From DATDRM01 sp035291705 (GTDB lineage Bacteria; Chloroflexota; Anaerolineae; Anaerolineales; UBA4823), in assembly GCA_035291705.1 (NCBI GenBank), contig DATDRM010000214.1, positions 1 through 8,362 on the forward strand: a DNA stretch of 8,362 nt, read 5' to 3'. Shown here in pieces: positions 1 to 6,221 of this stretch. Both the position numbers and the translations under genes were made by a program. The notes under the pieces are model-generated. The model was not told the origin of the DNA. It was given only the letters and a program-made list of their open reading frames with translations, and ran no database searches. Each line of letters begins with the position of its first letter. Within the stretch, counting starts at the first letter, position 1.

Positions 1-875
1 TCATCCCCGTGCGCCTCGTTCGGAGATTTGGCGGCTTCAATGGCTACCGCGCTGCCTGGGACTCCTAAAGCAAGGGGATCTACCGAAAAACGCAGATCAG
101 AATTGTAATTGATGTAATCCGTGCCATAAGAAAGAGCGTCCAGATCATCAGCCGCGACGAGACCCAAATCCGCAGGTAAAATCCGCGGAGCGGTAGGCAG
201 GTCGAAGATCGTCGCCGCGTTCAGGCCGGAAGGACCGCCGGGCGCCACGGAAAATGACGCTTTCTGCCCAACGAAGTGGCTGGCGTGGGTGATCACCCCC
301 ACCCGCCGGCCGCCGCGATCGAAAAGACTTACCCCAATGATCGCCGGTGGAGTATACTCAGCCTGCCAGGGCGGCAGCGAGTCGATCTCTGCCTGCAGCC
401 GGACAGGGTCATTATTGTGAAATGTCCCCACCGGGGTCTCGATCTCGACGAATACGTCGAAGAAACTGTCCGCTGGAAAGTCCACACCCGCCGCTTGTTG
501 CTTTACCGAGCCGGTGGATGCCCGCACGGCGCTCTCCCGGATGGTCACGGGGCCGATTGGAGAAATCCCATGCAGCTCCAGGGAGACGATCTCCGTATCG
601 ATCTCCAGGCGACCATCTCCTGGGTCGACCGGGTCGCCGCGCTGGATGCGGGTCGGACCGGCGACGGTCACTTTCAAGACCGGTCCCCCGCTCACCGCAA
701 GGTCGATGGTGACCGTGGCAGACGAATCAAACTCATCGACGCCAGCCGAGGGATACGCCCAGGCGGTCTTCCAGGTCAATAGAGCGATAGTGATGGCCCA
801 TAAAAAATAAGCCCACTTATAATCCAACCGTTTAAATATTCTTTGGATATTCTTGCCACTCACCTGCCTCCACAT
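1..875 (-). CDS. Exported protein of unknown function, C-terminus beyond the window
   Basis: An open frame runs leftward from ATG at 875 and leaves the window with no stop, giving 291 visible residues. The start is chosen because AAGGAGGT (879-886) lies just upstream; an in-frame ATG at 890 would leave that site inside the gene. The N-terminus is a long signal peptide: basic residues 1-20, a hydrophobic core at about 21-35, and an A-W-A motif at 38-40 for cleavage before Y41. The mature part is beta-rich in appearance, with many short acidic and valine-rich segments. Around residues 242-265 it carries a DLDALSYG ... FSVD pattern that I recall from secreted hypothetical proteins of environmental bacteria; this is memory, not a search. 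Function is unknown. A consensus promoter lies directly upstream. The gene is divergent from the CHAT gene. Confidence 0.8.
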   Translation of the reverse strand, partial: MWRQVSGKNIQRIFKRLDYKWAYFLWAITIALLTWKTAWAYPSAGVDEFDSSATVTIDLAVSGGPVLKVTVAGPTRIQRGDPVDPGDGRLEIDTEIVSLELHGISPIGPVTIRESAVRASTGSVKQQAAGVDFPADSFFDVFVEIETPVGTFHNNDPVRLQAEIDSLPPWQAEYTPPAIIGVSLFDRGGRRVGVITHASHFVGQKASFSVAPGGPSGLNAATIFDLPTAPRILPADLGLVAADDLDALSYGTDYINYNSDLRFSVDPLALGVPGSAVAIEAAKSPNEAHGD

Positions 876-878
876 AGC

Positions 879-886
879 CACCTCCT
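879..886 (-). promoter_or_regulatory. Strong Shine-Dalgarno site deciding the start at 875
   Basis: AAGGAGGT on the minus strand ends four bases before the ATG at 875 and is nearly a full match to the 16S anti-SD. It overlaps the alternative upstream ATG at 890, so the downstream start is preferred. Confidence 0.7.
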
Positions 887-918
887 TCATAGAGAAACCA
901 AGATCCACCCTATTGAAG

Positions 919-947
919 ATTATATAAATTTGGAGTGGGTAAGTCAA
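919..947 (-). promoter_or_regulatory. Sigma-70-type promoter for the exported protein gene
   Basis: On the minus strand TTGACT (942-947) and TATAAT (919-924) are separated by exactly 17 bases. The expected transcript start near 912 would give a leader of about 37 nt before the ATG at 875. This is the closest match to the consensus promoter on the left side of the window. Confidence 0.75.
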
Positions 948-994
948 ATTAAGGAATTAATTCACGAAGTCGCACGATCAATTACCTAGTTTCT

Positions 995-1071
995 GGTGCA
1001 AAACTCGAAATCCGTGCCCCAACCGCAGTGCAACTGCGGTTGGAACGGTAGTTGCACTTCCGTTCCGCACC
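995..1071. repeat. Cluster of overlapping inverted repeats
   Basis: Three perfect inverted repeats overlap. The first is an 11-bp stem with a 3-nt loop (1019-1029 with 1033-1043). The second is a 9-bp pair AGTGCAACT/AGTTGCACT (1027-1035 with 1050-1058). The third is a 7-bp pair GGAACGG/CCGTTCC (1042-1048 with 1060-1066). GGTGC (995-999) and GCACC (1067-1071) could close the whole unit. There is no T-run on either side, so it is not a standard terminator. It abuts the recombinase remnant and may be a mobile-element end, a dispersed palindromic repeat or a structured RNA; the sequence alone does not decide. Confidence 0.6.
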
Positions 1072-1212
1072 AAAATCAACCTAAGAAACGGGGGCAACCT
1101 GTGGAGCTTGAAGAGCTTGTTGGGCAATTCGACGATTGAGATGGTGAAGACATACCTGGCGCTGGCGCAAGCGGACCTGGAGTAGAAACGTAAGCTGGCT
1201 TCCCAGGTGGAT
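1072..1212 (+). pseudogene. Remnant of the C-terminus of a tyrosine recombinase (XerC/D-type integrase)
   Basis: The plus-strand frame starting at 1081 reads LRNGGNLWSLKSLLGNSTIE, then MVKTYLALAQADLE, a stop (TAG at 1183), and KRKLASQVD. This matches the known C-terminal pattern of tyrosine recombinases: LRNGG, then LGHS, then EMVxxYLxLAxAD with the nucleophilic tyrosine, then a conserved SPVD-like tail. Here the LGHS histidine is replaced by Asn (codon 1126-1128), the tyrosine is still present (1153-1155), and a CAG-to-TAG type change interrupts the tail. No N-terminal or Arg-containing part is found upstream; homology stops at the inverted-repeat cluster. It is therefore a dead fragment marking past mobile-element activity between two divergent genes. 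The family assignment is from motif recognition and is strong for such a short piece. Confidence 0.75.
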
Positions 1213-1431
1213 ATTGGTGATTTCCTCCAGTGCATTTCCCAAAGACTGACAATACGCTACCCACCTATGGGCTGTATTTAATTCTGCCATTGTATCTCAT
1301 CGAGGAGAGAGGAGCCTGTCACGACCAAGGCATTTTATACCTTGCCGCTTATGCTTACGTTTCAAGGTTTAGATTCGCTGAGCCGCCTTCAACAACCCCT
1401 TTCTTGCGAAAGCCAGCCGCATACAATATTC
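1213..1431. other. Intergenic stretch with no recognisable feature
   Basis: Downstream of the recombinase remnant the frames are short and low in quality. I see no tRNA, convincing ORF, terminator or repeat here. It leads into an AT-rich zone holding the candidate CHAT promoter. Confidence 0.5.
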
Positions 1432-1462
1432 TTGACAATATTAGAAATTTTAATGTTACAAT
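1432..1462 (+). promoter_or_regulatory. Candidate promoter for the CHAT gene
   Basis: A perfect TTGACA (1432-1437) is followed by an AT-rich spacer. The best -10 match, TACAAT (1457-1462), is 19 bases away, which is long. GTTACA at 17 bases is weaker. The position, about 60 bases before the ATG, and local AT richness support it. Confidence 0.5.
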
Positions 1463-1490
1463 TAAAATCCAACTAGTCTAAAATTAGTGC

Positions 1491-1506
1491 GGTCAGTTCT
1501 GGTCAG
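1491..1506 (+). repeat. Direct repeat GGTCAG, possible operator
   Basis: GGTCAG occurs at 1491-1496 and again at 1501-1506. The starts are exactly 10 bases apart, about one helical turn, in the leader between the promoter and the Shine-Dalgarno site of the CHAT gene. Such spacing is typical of protein-binding direct repeats, but a six-base repeat can also arise by chance. Confidence 0.25.
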
Positions 1507-1523
1507 ACAAGGGAAGGGTAGAG

Positions 1524-3695
1524 ATGAGCGAAAGTATCGAATACCTGGACTTCGAAATCAACATCGATAAAGCGGATGAGACCTCCTATTGGGTACGGGC
1601 GATCTCCCAGGGAGGGCGGGCAGAAACCCGTTTTACCGATCCGTTTACCCCCGATAAGCGCACCATCTTCCGCCAGACGCTCACGAATGCTTCTCTGCGA
1701 TCTTCCGCACGGGTACGCAGCTCGAGCGCGCCGGAGATCAAGGCAATGAAGGAGTTCGGATCAACGCTGTTTGAAAACGTCCTCCATGACCAGGTTAAAG
1801 AGTTTTACTATCATTGCCTGGGACAGGCGCACCAGCAAGCCAAGGGGCTGCGCCTGCGGCTATCCATCGACCCTTCCTTGAACGAACTGCCCTGGGAGTT
1901 TCTTTATGCCCCCCAAAAGGAGTTCCTGGGGCTGGATCCCCACACCCCCATCGTCCGGTTTATCGAGCTTCCCACTCCGACCGCCCCTTTGAGGGTCGAC
2001 CTGCCTCTACGCATCCTGGTCGTGATCGCCAGTCCGAAGGATCTGGTGCCTTTGGATGTGGAGGCTGAAAAAGCTCGGATTGCAGCAGCCCTCGATCCGT
2101 TGCAAGCCCAGGGATACGTGCGAGTCAGCTATCTCGAAGGACCAGATACCTGGACGCGCCTGATCGACGCCCTGCGCCCGAACCAGACGCACATCCTGCA
2201 CTTTATCGGGCACGGTGCCTTCGACGAAGTGAACAACGAAGGCGTCTTGCTGATGGAAAGTGTGGATGGAGGCATGCAAGCCATCGGGAGCGATTTGATC
2301 CGCATCCTTTTACAGGGGAAAACACAGCTGCGATTAGCCGTACTTAATTCCTGTCTCGGCGCGCACGCCTCAGATTCTGAGCCGTTTTCCAGCGTGGCCG
2401 CAGCCATGGTCCGGGCAGGCATCCCAGCGGTCATCGCCATGCAGTTCGAAGTCAGCGACCGAGCGGACGAGATCATCAGCGGGACATTTTATAAATCTCT
2501 GGCGCTCAATTTTCCAGTCGACGCGGCGCTCACCGAGGCCCGCCGCCAGATCGCACTCCTGGAACGCGACAGCCTGGAATGGGCTACCCCGGTGCTATTT
2601 ATGCAAGTGCCAGATGGGCAGTTATTCAATATCAGCAAGCCACCCGACGAACGCCTCACCGCCGGACCTATGGAGGGAACCCTCGCGGTGGGGGGCGCGA
2701 TCAGCCGACAAAAGGAGCCGGCAAGCCCAGCGGTAGCTCCACCAGAAAAACCCGATCTCAACGCCCGGGCCGCCGAAAGATACCAAGCCGCTGAAGAGGC
2801 CACGATCCGCGGCGATTGGGAGGCAGCCATCGCCGGTTACCGCGGGGCTTTGATGCTCGTGCCAAACTACAAAGATGCGGCTCAAAAACTGGCAAACAGC
2901 GAACGGCGGAACCAGTGCGTCAAGCTTTACGCCCAGGCGCAGAAGGATTATGCCGACAAGAATTACGCCAAGGTAATGGAAAATCTCAACCAGATTCGAA
3001 ACATCGATCCGCGTTGGGTGGATTCAGCCGATTTACAGATGCTCGCCGAATGCGGTTTGACTTATCAACAGGCCCTGACCGTGCTGCAGGCGGGAGATCG
3101 GCAGACTGGGGCGGAGCTTTTGCGCAGCATCATCCTGAAATGCTCTGACTTCGAAGATGTATTGAGCCGCCTGGATAACCTGGCGGCGGGCGGAGATGGG
3201 CTGTTCGGGCAGACCTCTCCAGTCTCACCCCTGCCGACCCCATCCCGGCCGCCTGTCCCTGCTTCAGGACAGCCGGTCCCGGCGCCACCGGCCCAGCCCA
3301 CTGGGGGGCGGACATACGAGGTAAGGGAGGCAAACGTCGGGGAGCTGGCCGAGGAGTTCCGCCAATATTTCCTGGGGAACGGTTTCGAAACGCAGGTGAT
3401 CCATCAAGGCGCGACGGTGATCATCCAGGGAAAGAAGGGCGGCCTGCGCAGCTGGGTCGGAATGGGCCAGGCGGCCACCGTGATGCTCGAATCAACCGGC
3501 ACCACGCTGAAAGCGTCCGTCGGTGGGGGCAAGTGGCTGGAACAGGGCGCAGCCATCGCGGTCAGCATAGTCGTGCTCTGGCCATTGCTGATCACAGGTG
3601 GAGTTGGGATGGCCCAACAGAAAGGCCTGATCGACAGCTTGTGGAAGATGGTGGATAATTACGTCGCCATGCGCGGCGGCAGGCGAGTGACATAG
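1524..3695 (+). CDS. CHAT-domain (caspase-like) protein with TPR-like region and C-terminal membrane-associated domain
   Basis: The product is 723 residues. The start is supported by GGGAAGGG (1511-1518) five bases upstream. Residues about 80-380 form a CHAT domain: the LPWEFLY motif and IVRF segment that usually precede the catalytic core, then HFIGHG with His230, then NSC with Cys277, matching the His/Cys dyad of clan CD peptidases. Residues about 413-550 are helical and TPR-like, including a repeat ending in P-N-Y. A linker at about 559-595 is rich in Pro and Ser. Residues 597-718 form a separate alpha/beta-looking domain ending in one hydrophobic segment at about 676-698, which suggests membrane association. 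CHAT proteins are known as proteolytic effectors in some bacterial immune systems (Csx29 of type III-E CRISPR, gasdermin operons), but no such partner is adjacent. The gene appears to stand alone, and substrate and trigger are unknown. Confidence 0.9.
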   Translation: MSESIEYLDFEINIDKADETSYWVRAISQGGRAETRFTDPFTPDKRTIFRQTLTNASLRSSARVRSSSAPEIKAMKEFGSTLFENVLHDQVKEFYYHCLGQAHQQAKGLRLRLSIDPSLNELPWEFLYAPQKEFLGLDPHTPIVRFIELPTPTAPLRVDLPLRILVVIASPKDLVPLDVEAEKARIAAALDPLQAQGYVRVSYLEGPDTWTRLIDALRPNQTHILHFIGHGAFDEVNNEGVLLMESVDGGMQAIGSDLIRILLQGKTQLRLAVLNSCLGAHASDSEPFSSVAAAMVRAGIPAVIAMQFEVSDRADEIISGTFYKSLALNFPVDAALTEARRQIALLERDSLEWATPVLFMQVPDGQLFNISKPPDERLTAGPMEGTLAVGGAISRQKEPASPAVAPPEKPDLNARAAERYQAAEEATIRGDWEAAIAGYRGALMLVPNYKDAAQKLANSERRNQCVKLYAQAQKDYADKNYAKVMENLNQIRNIDPRWVDSADLQMLAECGLTYQQALTVLQAGDRQTGAELLRSIILKCSDFEDVLSRLDNLAAGGDGLFGQTSPVSPLPTPSRPPVPASGQPVPAPPAQPTGGRTYEVREANVGELAEEFRQYFLGNGFETQVIHQGATVIIQGKKGGLRSWVGMGQAATVMLESTGTTLKASVGGGKWLEQGAAIAVSIVVLWPLLITGGVGMAQQKGLIDSLWKMVDNYVAMRGGRRVT

Positions 3696-3750
3696 CAAAA
3701 ATCAGCAATCAGCATTCAAGGGTAAATTGCCGCGGGGCAGCGAATGGCAG

Positions 3751-3775
3751 AGGCGGGCGATGTTATCGCCCGCTT
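3751..3775 (+). terminator. Hairpin after the CHAT gene, possible terminator
   Basis: A perfect 9-bp GC-rich stem (3753-3761 with 3765-3773) has a GTT loop and can be extended by a G-T and an A-T pair. It lies about 55 bases past the CHAT stop codon. The following sequence, TTGTCAT, is a poor T-run. A second, weaker hairpin ATCCGG/CCGGAT follows at 3779-3798. Together they could end CHAT transcription. Confidence 0.45.
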
Positions 3776-3911
3776 GTCATCCGGATAAGGCCCCGGATTT
3801 GATTAATGGCCTGTGGCAGCGAACCAGGCGCCGCTGGGGGTGGTGACGAAGACAATAGGGGCGATGCAGGGCTGAGGCAGGCTCAAATTGGCCTCGATGC
3901 TGGCATTCCCT

Positions 3912-3931
3912 CCACCGGCAGAGGCCGGTGG
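3912..3931. repeat. Perfect GC-rich hairpin within the broken small gene
   Basis: CCACCGGC and GCCGGTGG form an 8-bp stem with an AGAG loop. There is no T-run, so it is not a typical terminator. It falls where the reading frame of the small exported protein changes, making it a plausible site for a slippage or sequencing indel. Confidence 0.5.
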
Positions 3932-4059
3932 TGATGTTCTCGGCGGTTCCGTCGCTCTTCAGGCAGCTGACGGTGTTGGGCCCGGCGGTGAAGACCGGCC
4001 GCCACCGAGAAAAAGGCAAATAATAAGCAGCAAATAAAGGAAACCAGGAGATAAGCTCG

Positions 4060-4109
4060 CCAGCGTTGTATAATTCCCATTATGAGGCATATGGGAACTC
4101 TAACGCTGG
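4060..4109. repeat. Fifty-base imperfect inverted repeat overlapping a TATAAT box
   Basis: CCAGCGTT (4060-4067) pairs with AACGCTGG (4102-4109), and inside it TTCCCAT (4074-4080) pairs with ATGGGAA (4091-4097). A perfect TATAAT lies at 4069-4074 on the plus strand, but no good -35 element is seen upstream. The element sits between the broken minus-strand gene and the divergent lipoprotein gene. It could be an operator overlapping a promoter, a cruciform, or a small mobile-element remnant. Confidence 0.45.
4069..4074 (+). promoter_or_regulatory. Candidate -10 element upstream of the lipoprotein gene
   Basis: This is a consensus TATAAT about 109 bases before the ATG at 4183. The region 15-19 bases upstream is purine-rich and lacks a TTGACA-like -35, so an activator or the overlapping inverted repeat may matter if it is used. 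Confidence 0.35.
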
Positions 4110-4182
4110 TTTTCACGTCTTAACCGATACTCCCCTTACTGGTCTCCAACCTCTCAACCATTACCTACCAGAAAGAGAAAAA

Positions 4183-6177
4183 ATGGCTCACAAATCGATT
4201 TCCTTCCTGATTTTAACAATTTCCCTGCTACTTGCCGCCTGTGTCCCCTCCCAGGTCAATGCGCCAATCACCTCACTGCCAGCAGAATCCCCCCTCCCCT
4301 CACCCATAACGCCCGCGCAAGTTCCCAGTCCCACGCCAGACACTGCCTGGATCGAACTCACCCCCGCCAGCGCCCCGCCGGGGGGTGGGATTCAAATCCA
4401 GGGCTACCTTCCCGGGGGGCCCACCCAGATCAAAGACCCGCCAGACCCGCGCATCAACCTGCTCAACGTGTGTTGGAACGGTTGCCAGGAGGGATTCCGC
4501 CTGGAGGAGCAACCCTTGGAATGGTCGGCCACCGATCCCGGGCATTTCAGCGTGAACCTTTCCGCCCTGTCTGTCCCCTGGTTGGGGAAGGACGGCCCTG
4601 TCCCCCTGGTGGAGGGTGATTATAGCGTGGGATTGCAATGCCTGGACCCCGCCCTGGAAGATAGTTGCTATCAAAATGAGGCTGAGGCCAGCGCAACCTT
4701 CCACCTGGAAGAGCCTGTCCCCACCCCGTGCGAGGCCGGTCAGCCGTGTGCGTCGTTGACCTTCACCCCCGCCCAAGCCGCCCCCGGCACATCGATCCAG
4801 TTCGCTGGCTGGGCGCCCCTGGTGCAGGTATACGGCGATCTGGCCTTTGGCTATTCGCTCGTGATGGAGGTCCCGGGGAGCGAGTCCTTCTACCTGAGTG
4901 AGGTGCAGCAAGCCCTGGATGGGACTTTTACTGGCAGTTTTCTCGTCCCGCAGCAAATCCCAGGCCAAGGTAGCCTTGCACCTGGCGCTTACTCCCTGGC
5001 TTTACAGGCTTACCCCCGCCAGCTAGCTCCAGGCAGCTCGCCATTGCTGAGCGCCCAAACCAGCATCACCATCCAGGCGGCGAACGCCTGGACTGCTTTT
5101 AGCTTCGGTCCACCGCTTTGGGTGCAGCCCAGTGCAGACCTGATTAACCGGGTTGTAGCAGTTGACCCAATGGACGCACAGCGCCTTGCTTATTGTGCCG
5201 CGGGTGAAATCCGCCTCAGCCCGGACGGCGGGCAGACCTGGACCTCCATCCCAACCGTGCCGGTGGGGACAGCCGCCGAGGCGAGCGGTTACCCGACCTT
5301 CCAACAGGACCCTGCCTCATCTCCCACTTGTTTATCTGTGATATTAGACCCCAAACATCCGGATAGCTTTTACGCCACCTTCGAAACGGCCAATAAAGAT
5401 TACGGTGCGCCGCCGGTCTTCTTCATGGGTTACACGACGGCTGACGATGGCGCCACCTGGCGGCTTGTGCCACCCCTATCCCCACAAGACCTCGAGACAT
5501 TCGGCGGTTTCTGGATAGACGGGGAGGGCACTGTTCGGGCCTTATACTCAGACCCTGGCTCGCCCATTGACGCAACCGCCTCTCCCCTGGTGCAATCCAG
5601 CCCAGATGGTGGGGTGACCTGGTCGCCTGGCAACCTGGCCTGCCCCCCGGATGGGCCTTGCCTGCTCTGGGGGTCAGCCCCTGGGTTTATCTCCGGGATG
5701 GGCGCCCCTCTCCCTCAACCGGTATTGACCTCCCTGGATGGCGGCAGTGCCTGGACCGCTCCGGGTCTTTCTGTAGAACTGCGCATGCCCGCTCCCAACC
5801 AGCTGGTCGCCTTTTCCAACACGCAAGCCGTCCTTTTATCCGGCTCTGGCGACTATCCTGTTCGCCTAACCCAGGATGGAGGCCGGACCTGGCAGGTGAT
5901 CGCCCTGCCGCCCTTGCCCGGGGACCCCGAAGGCAGCCCCTATTATCCAGGGCTGCAAATCTTACCGAATGGAAGTCTGCTGTCGCAGAGCATGGATGGC
6001 GCGGGTTGGATGATGCTCCCCCCATCCGCCCAGGGATGGTGCGCGCTTAATTTACAGGGTTTGCCCTCGATTCCAGTACTGCTGCAATCCGGCGCGGACC
6101 AGTTGTGGTGGATCTCGCCCGAAAGCGGGGAAATCGAACATCTCCCCATCCAGGATTTCGCGTGCCCAGGAGGATAG
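4183..6177 (+). CDS. Lipoprotein with two beta-sandwich-like repeats and an Asp-box propeller
   Basis: The product is 664 residues from the ATG at 4183. That start is chosen because it gives a complete lipoprotein signal, SFLILTISLLLAAC with lipobox Cys20; the frame is open further upstream but that part is not protein-like. A Pro/Ser/Thr-rich tether (21-55) leads to two related modules of about 120 residues. One begins near 56 (TPASAPPGGGIQIQGYLPGG) and the other near 189 (TPAQAAPGTSIQFAGWAP). From about 308 comes a propeller region with Asp-box (BNR) motifs of the form S/T-x-D-x-G-x-x-W near residues 346, 420, 473, 517 and 563. Such repeats occur in sialidases and in non-enzymatic YCF48-like and sortilin-like propellers. 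No catalytic sialidase residues are evident, so a surface binding or scaffold role is more likely. The Shine-Dalgarno match (AGAAAGAG) is weak. Confidence 0.85.
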   Translation: MAHKSISFLILTISLLLAACVPSQVNAPITSLPAESPLPSPITPAQVPSPTPDTAWIELTPASAPPGGGIQIQGYLPGGPTQIKDPPDPRINLLNVCWNGCQEGFRLEEQPLEWSATDPGHFSVNLSALSVPWLGKDGPVPLVEGDYSVGLQCLDPALEDSCYQNEAEASATFHLEEPVPTPCEAGQPCASLTFTPAQAAPGTSIQFAGWAPLVQVYGDLAFGYSLVMEVPGSESFYLSEVQQALDGTFTGSFLVPQQIPGQGSLAPGAYSLALQAYPRQLAPGSSPLLSAQTSITIQAANAWTAFSFGPPLWVQPSADLINRVVAVDPMDAQRLAYCAAGEIRLSPDGGQTWTSIPTVPVGTAAEASGYPTFQQDPASSPTCLSVILDPKHPDSFYATFETANKDYGAPPVFFMGYTTADDGATWRLVPPLSPQDLETFGGFWIDGEGTVRALYSDPGSPIDATASPLVQSSPDGGVTWSPGNLACPPDGPCLLWGSAPGFISGMGAPLPQPVLTSLDGGSAWTAPGLSVELRMPAPNQLVAFSNTQAVLLSGSGDYPVRLTQDGGRTWQVIALPPLPGDPEGSPYYPGLQILPNGSLLSQSMDGAGWMMLPPSAQGWCALNLQGLPSIPVLLQSGADQLWWISPESGEIEHLPIQDFACPGG

Positions 6178-6179
6178 CA

Positions 6180-6216
6180 AACTCTTTTTCGGCTTGCCGT
6201 TAAGTTTTTATTATTA
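6180..6216. terminator. Possible bidirectional terminator between convergent genes
   Basis: The 44-base gap between the convergent lipoprotein and CarD-like genes holds a small GC stem, CGGC-TT-GCCG (6191-6200). It is flanked by AAACT/AGTTT arms and by T-runs on the right and a pyrimidine run on the left. The stem is short and imperfect, so this is a weak call based largely on position. Confidence 0.35.
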
Positions 6217-6221
6217 GGTGT

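Larger units (their letters stand above)
3803..4080 (-). pseudogene. Frameshifted small exported protein (unknown family)
   Basis: Three minus-strand frames join into one plausible secreted protein. The first begins at ATG 4080 (or GTG 4116) and gives a signal-peptide-like start MGIIQRWRAYLLVSF followed by a hydrophobic core and SVAAG. The second continues with VFTAGPNTVSCLKSDGTAEN and ITT. The third continues with GGGNASIEANLSLPQPCIAP, then IVFVTTPSGAWFAATGH and TAA at 3803-3805. Two frame changes are needed, near 4000 and near 3910-3930. The second coincides with a perfect 8-bp GC hairpin (3912-3919 with 3924-3931). The segments have sensible composition and a single terminal stop, unlike random frames. 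Either the gene is decayed or the assembly contains indels. The family is not recognised; the two Cys residues suggest a small disulfide-containing exported domain. Confidence 0.45.

Noticed and set aside
276..810. Several plus-strand open frames over the left end
   Set aside because: They are antisense to the exported protein frame, which has a signal peptide, Shine-Dalgarno site and promoter; the plus frames are Arg/Pro-rich and lack ribosome sites.
995..1071. Integron attC site
   Set aside because: The R' (GTTRRRY) and R'' (RYYYAAC) core sites are not matched exactly, and the neighbouring recombinase fragment has no integron-integrase-specific signature.
978..1290. Minus-strand small open frames across the recombinase remnant
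   Set aside because: They are antisense to recognisable recombinase motifs and have no protein-like features of their own.
1230..1481. 83-residue plus-strand open frame before the CHAT gene
   Set aside because: No ribosome-binding site or recognisable motif, and its end overlaps the AT-rich promoter zone.
4066..4182. N-terminal extension of the lipoprotein by 39 residues
   Set aside because: It would bury a complete lipoprotein signal peptide inside the protein and starts within the inverted repeat with no ribosome-binding site.
1524..4182. CHAT gene as part of a type III-E CRISPR or gasdermin defence operon
   Set aside because: No CRISPR repeats, Cas protein, gasdermin-like protein or NTPase is present in the window; the adjacent genes do not resemble these partners.
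4300..4968. 222-residue minus-strand open frame inside the lipoprotein gene
   Set aside because: It is antisense to well-supported coding sequence; composition and lack of motifs indicate a GC-driven shadow frame.
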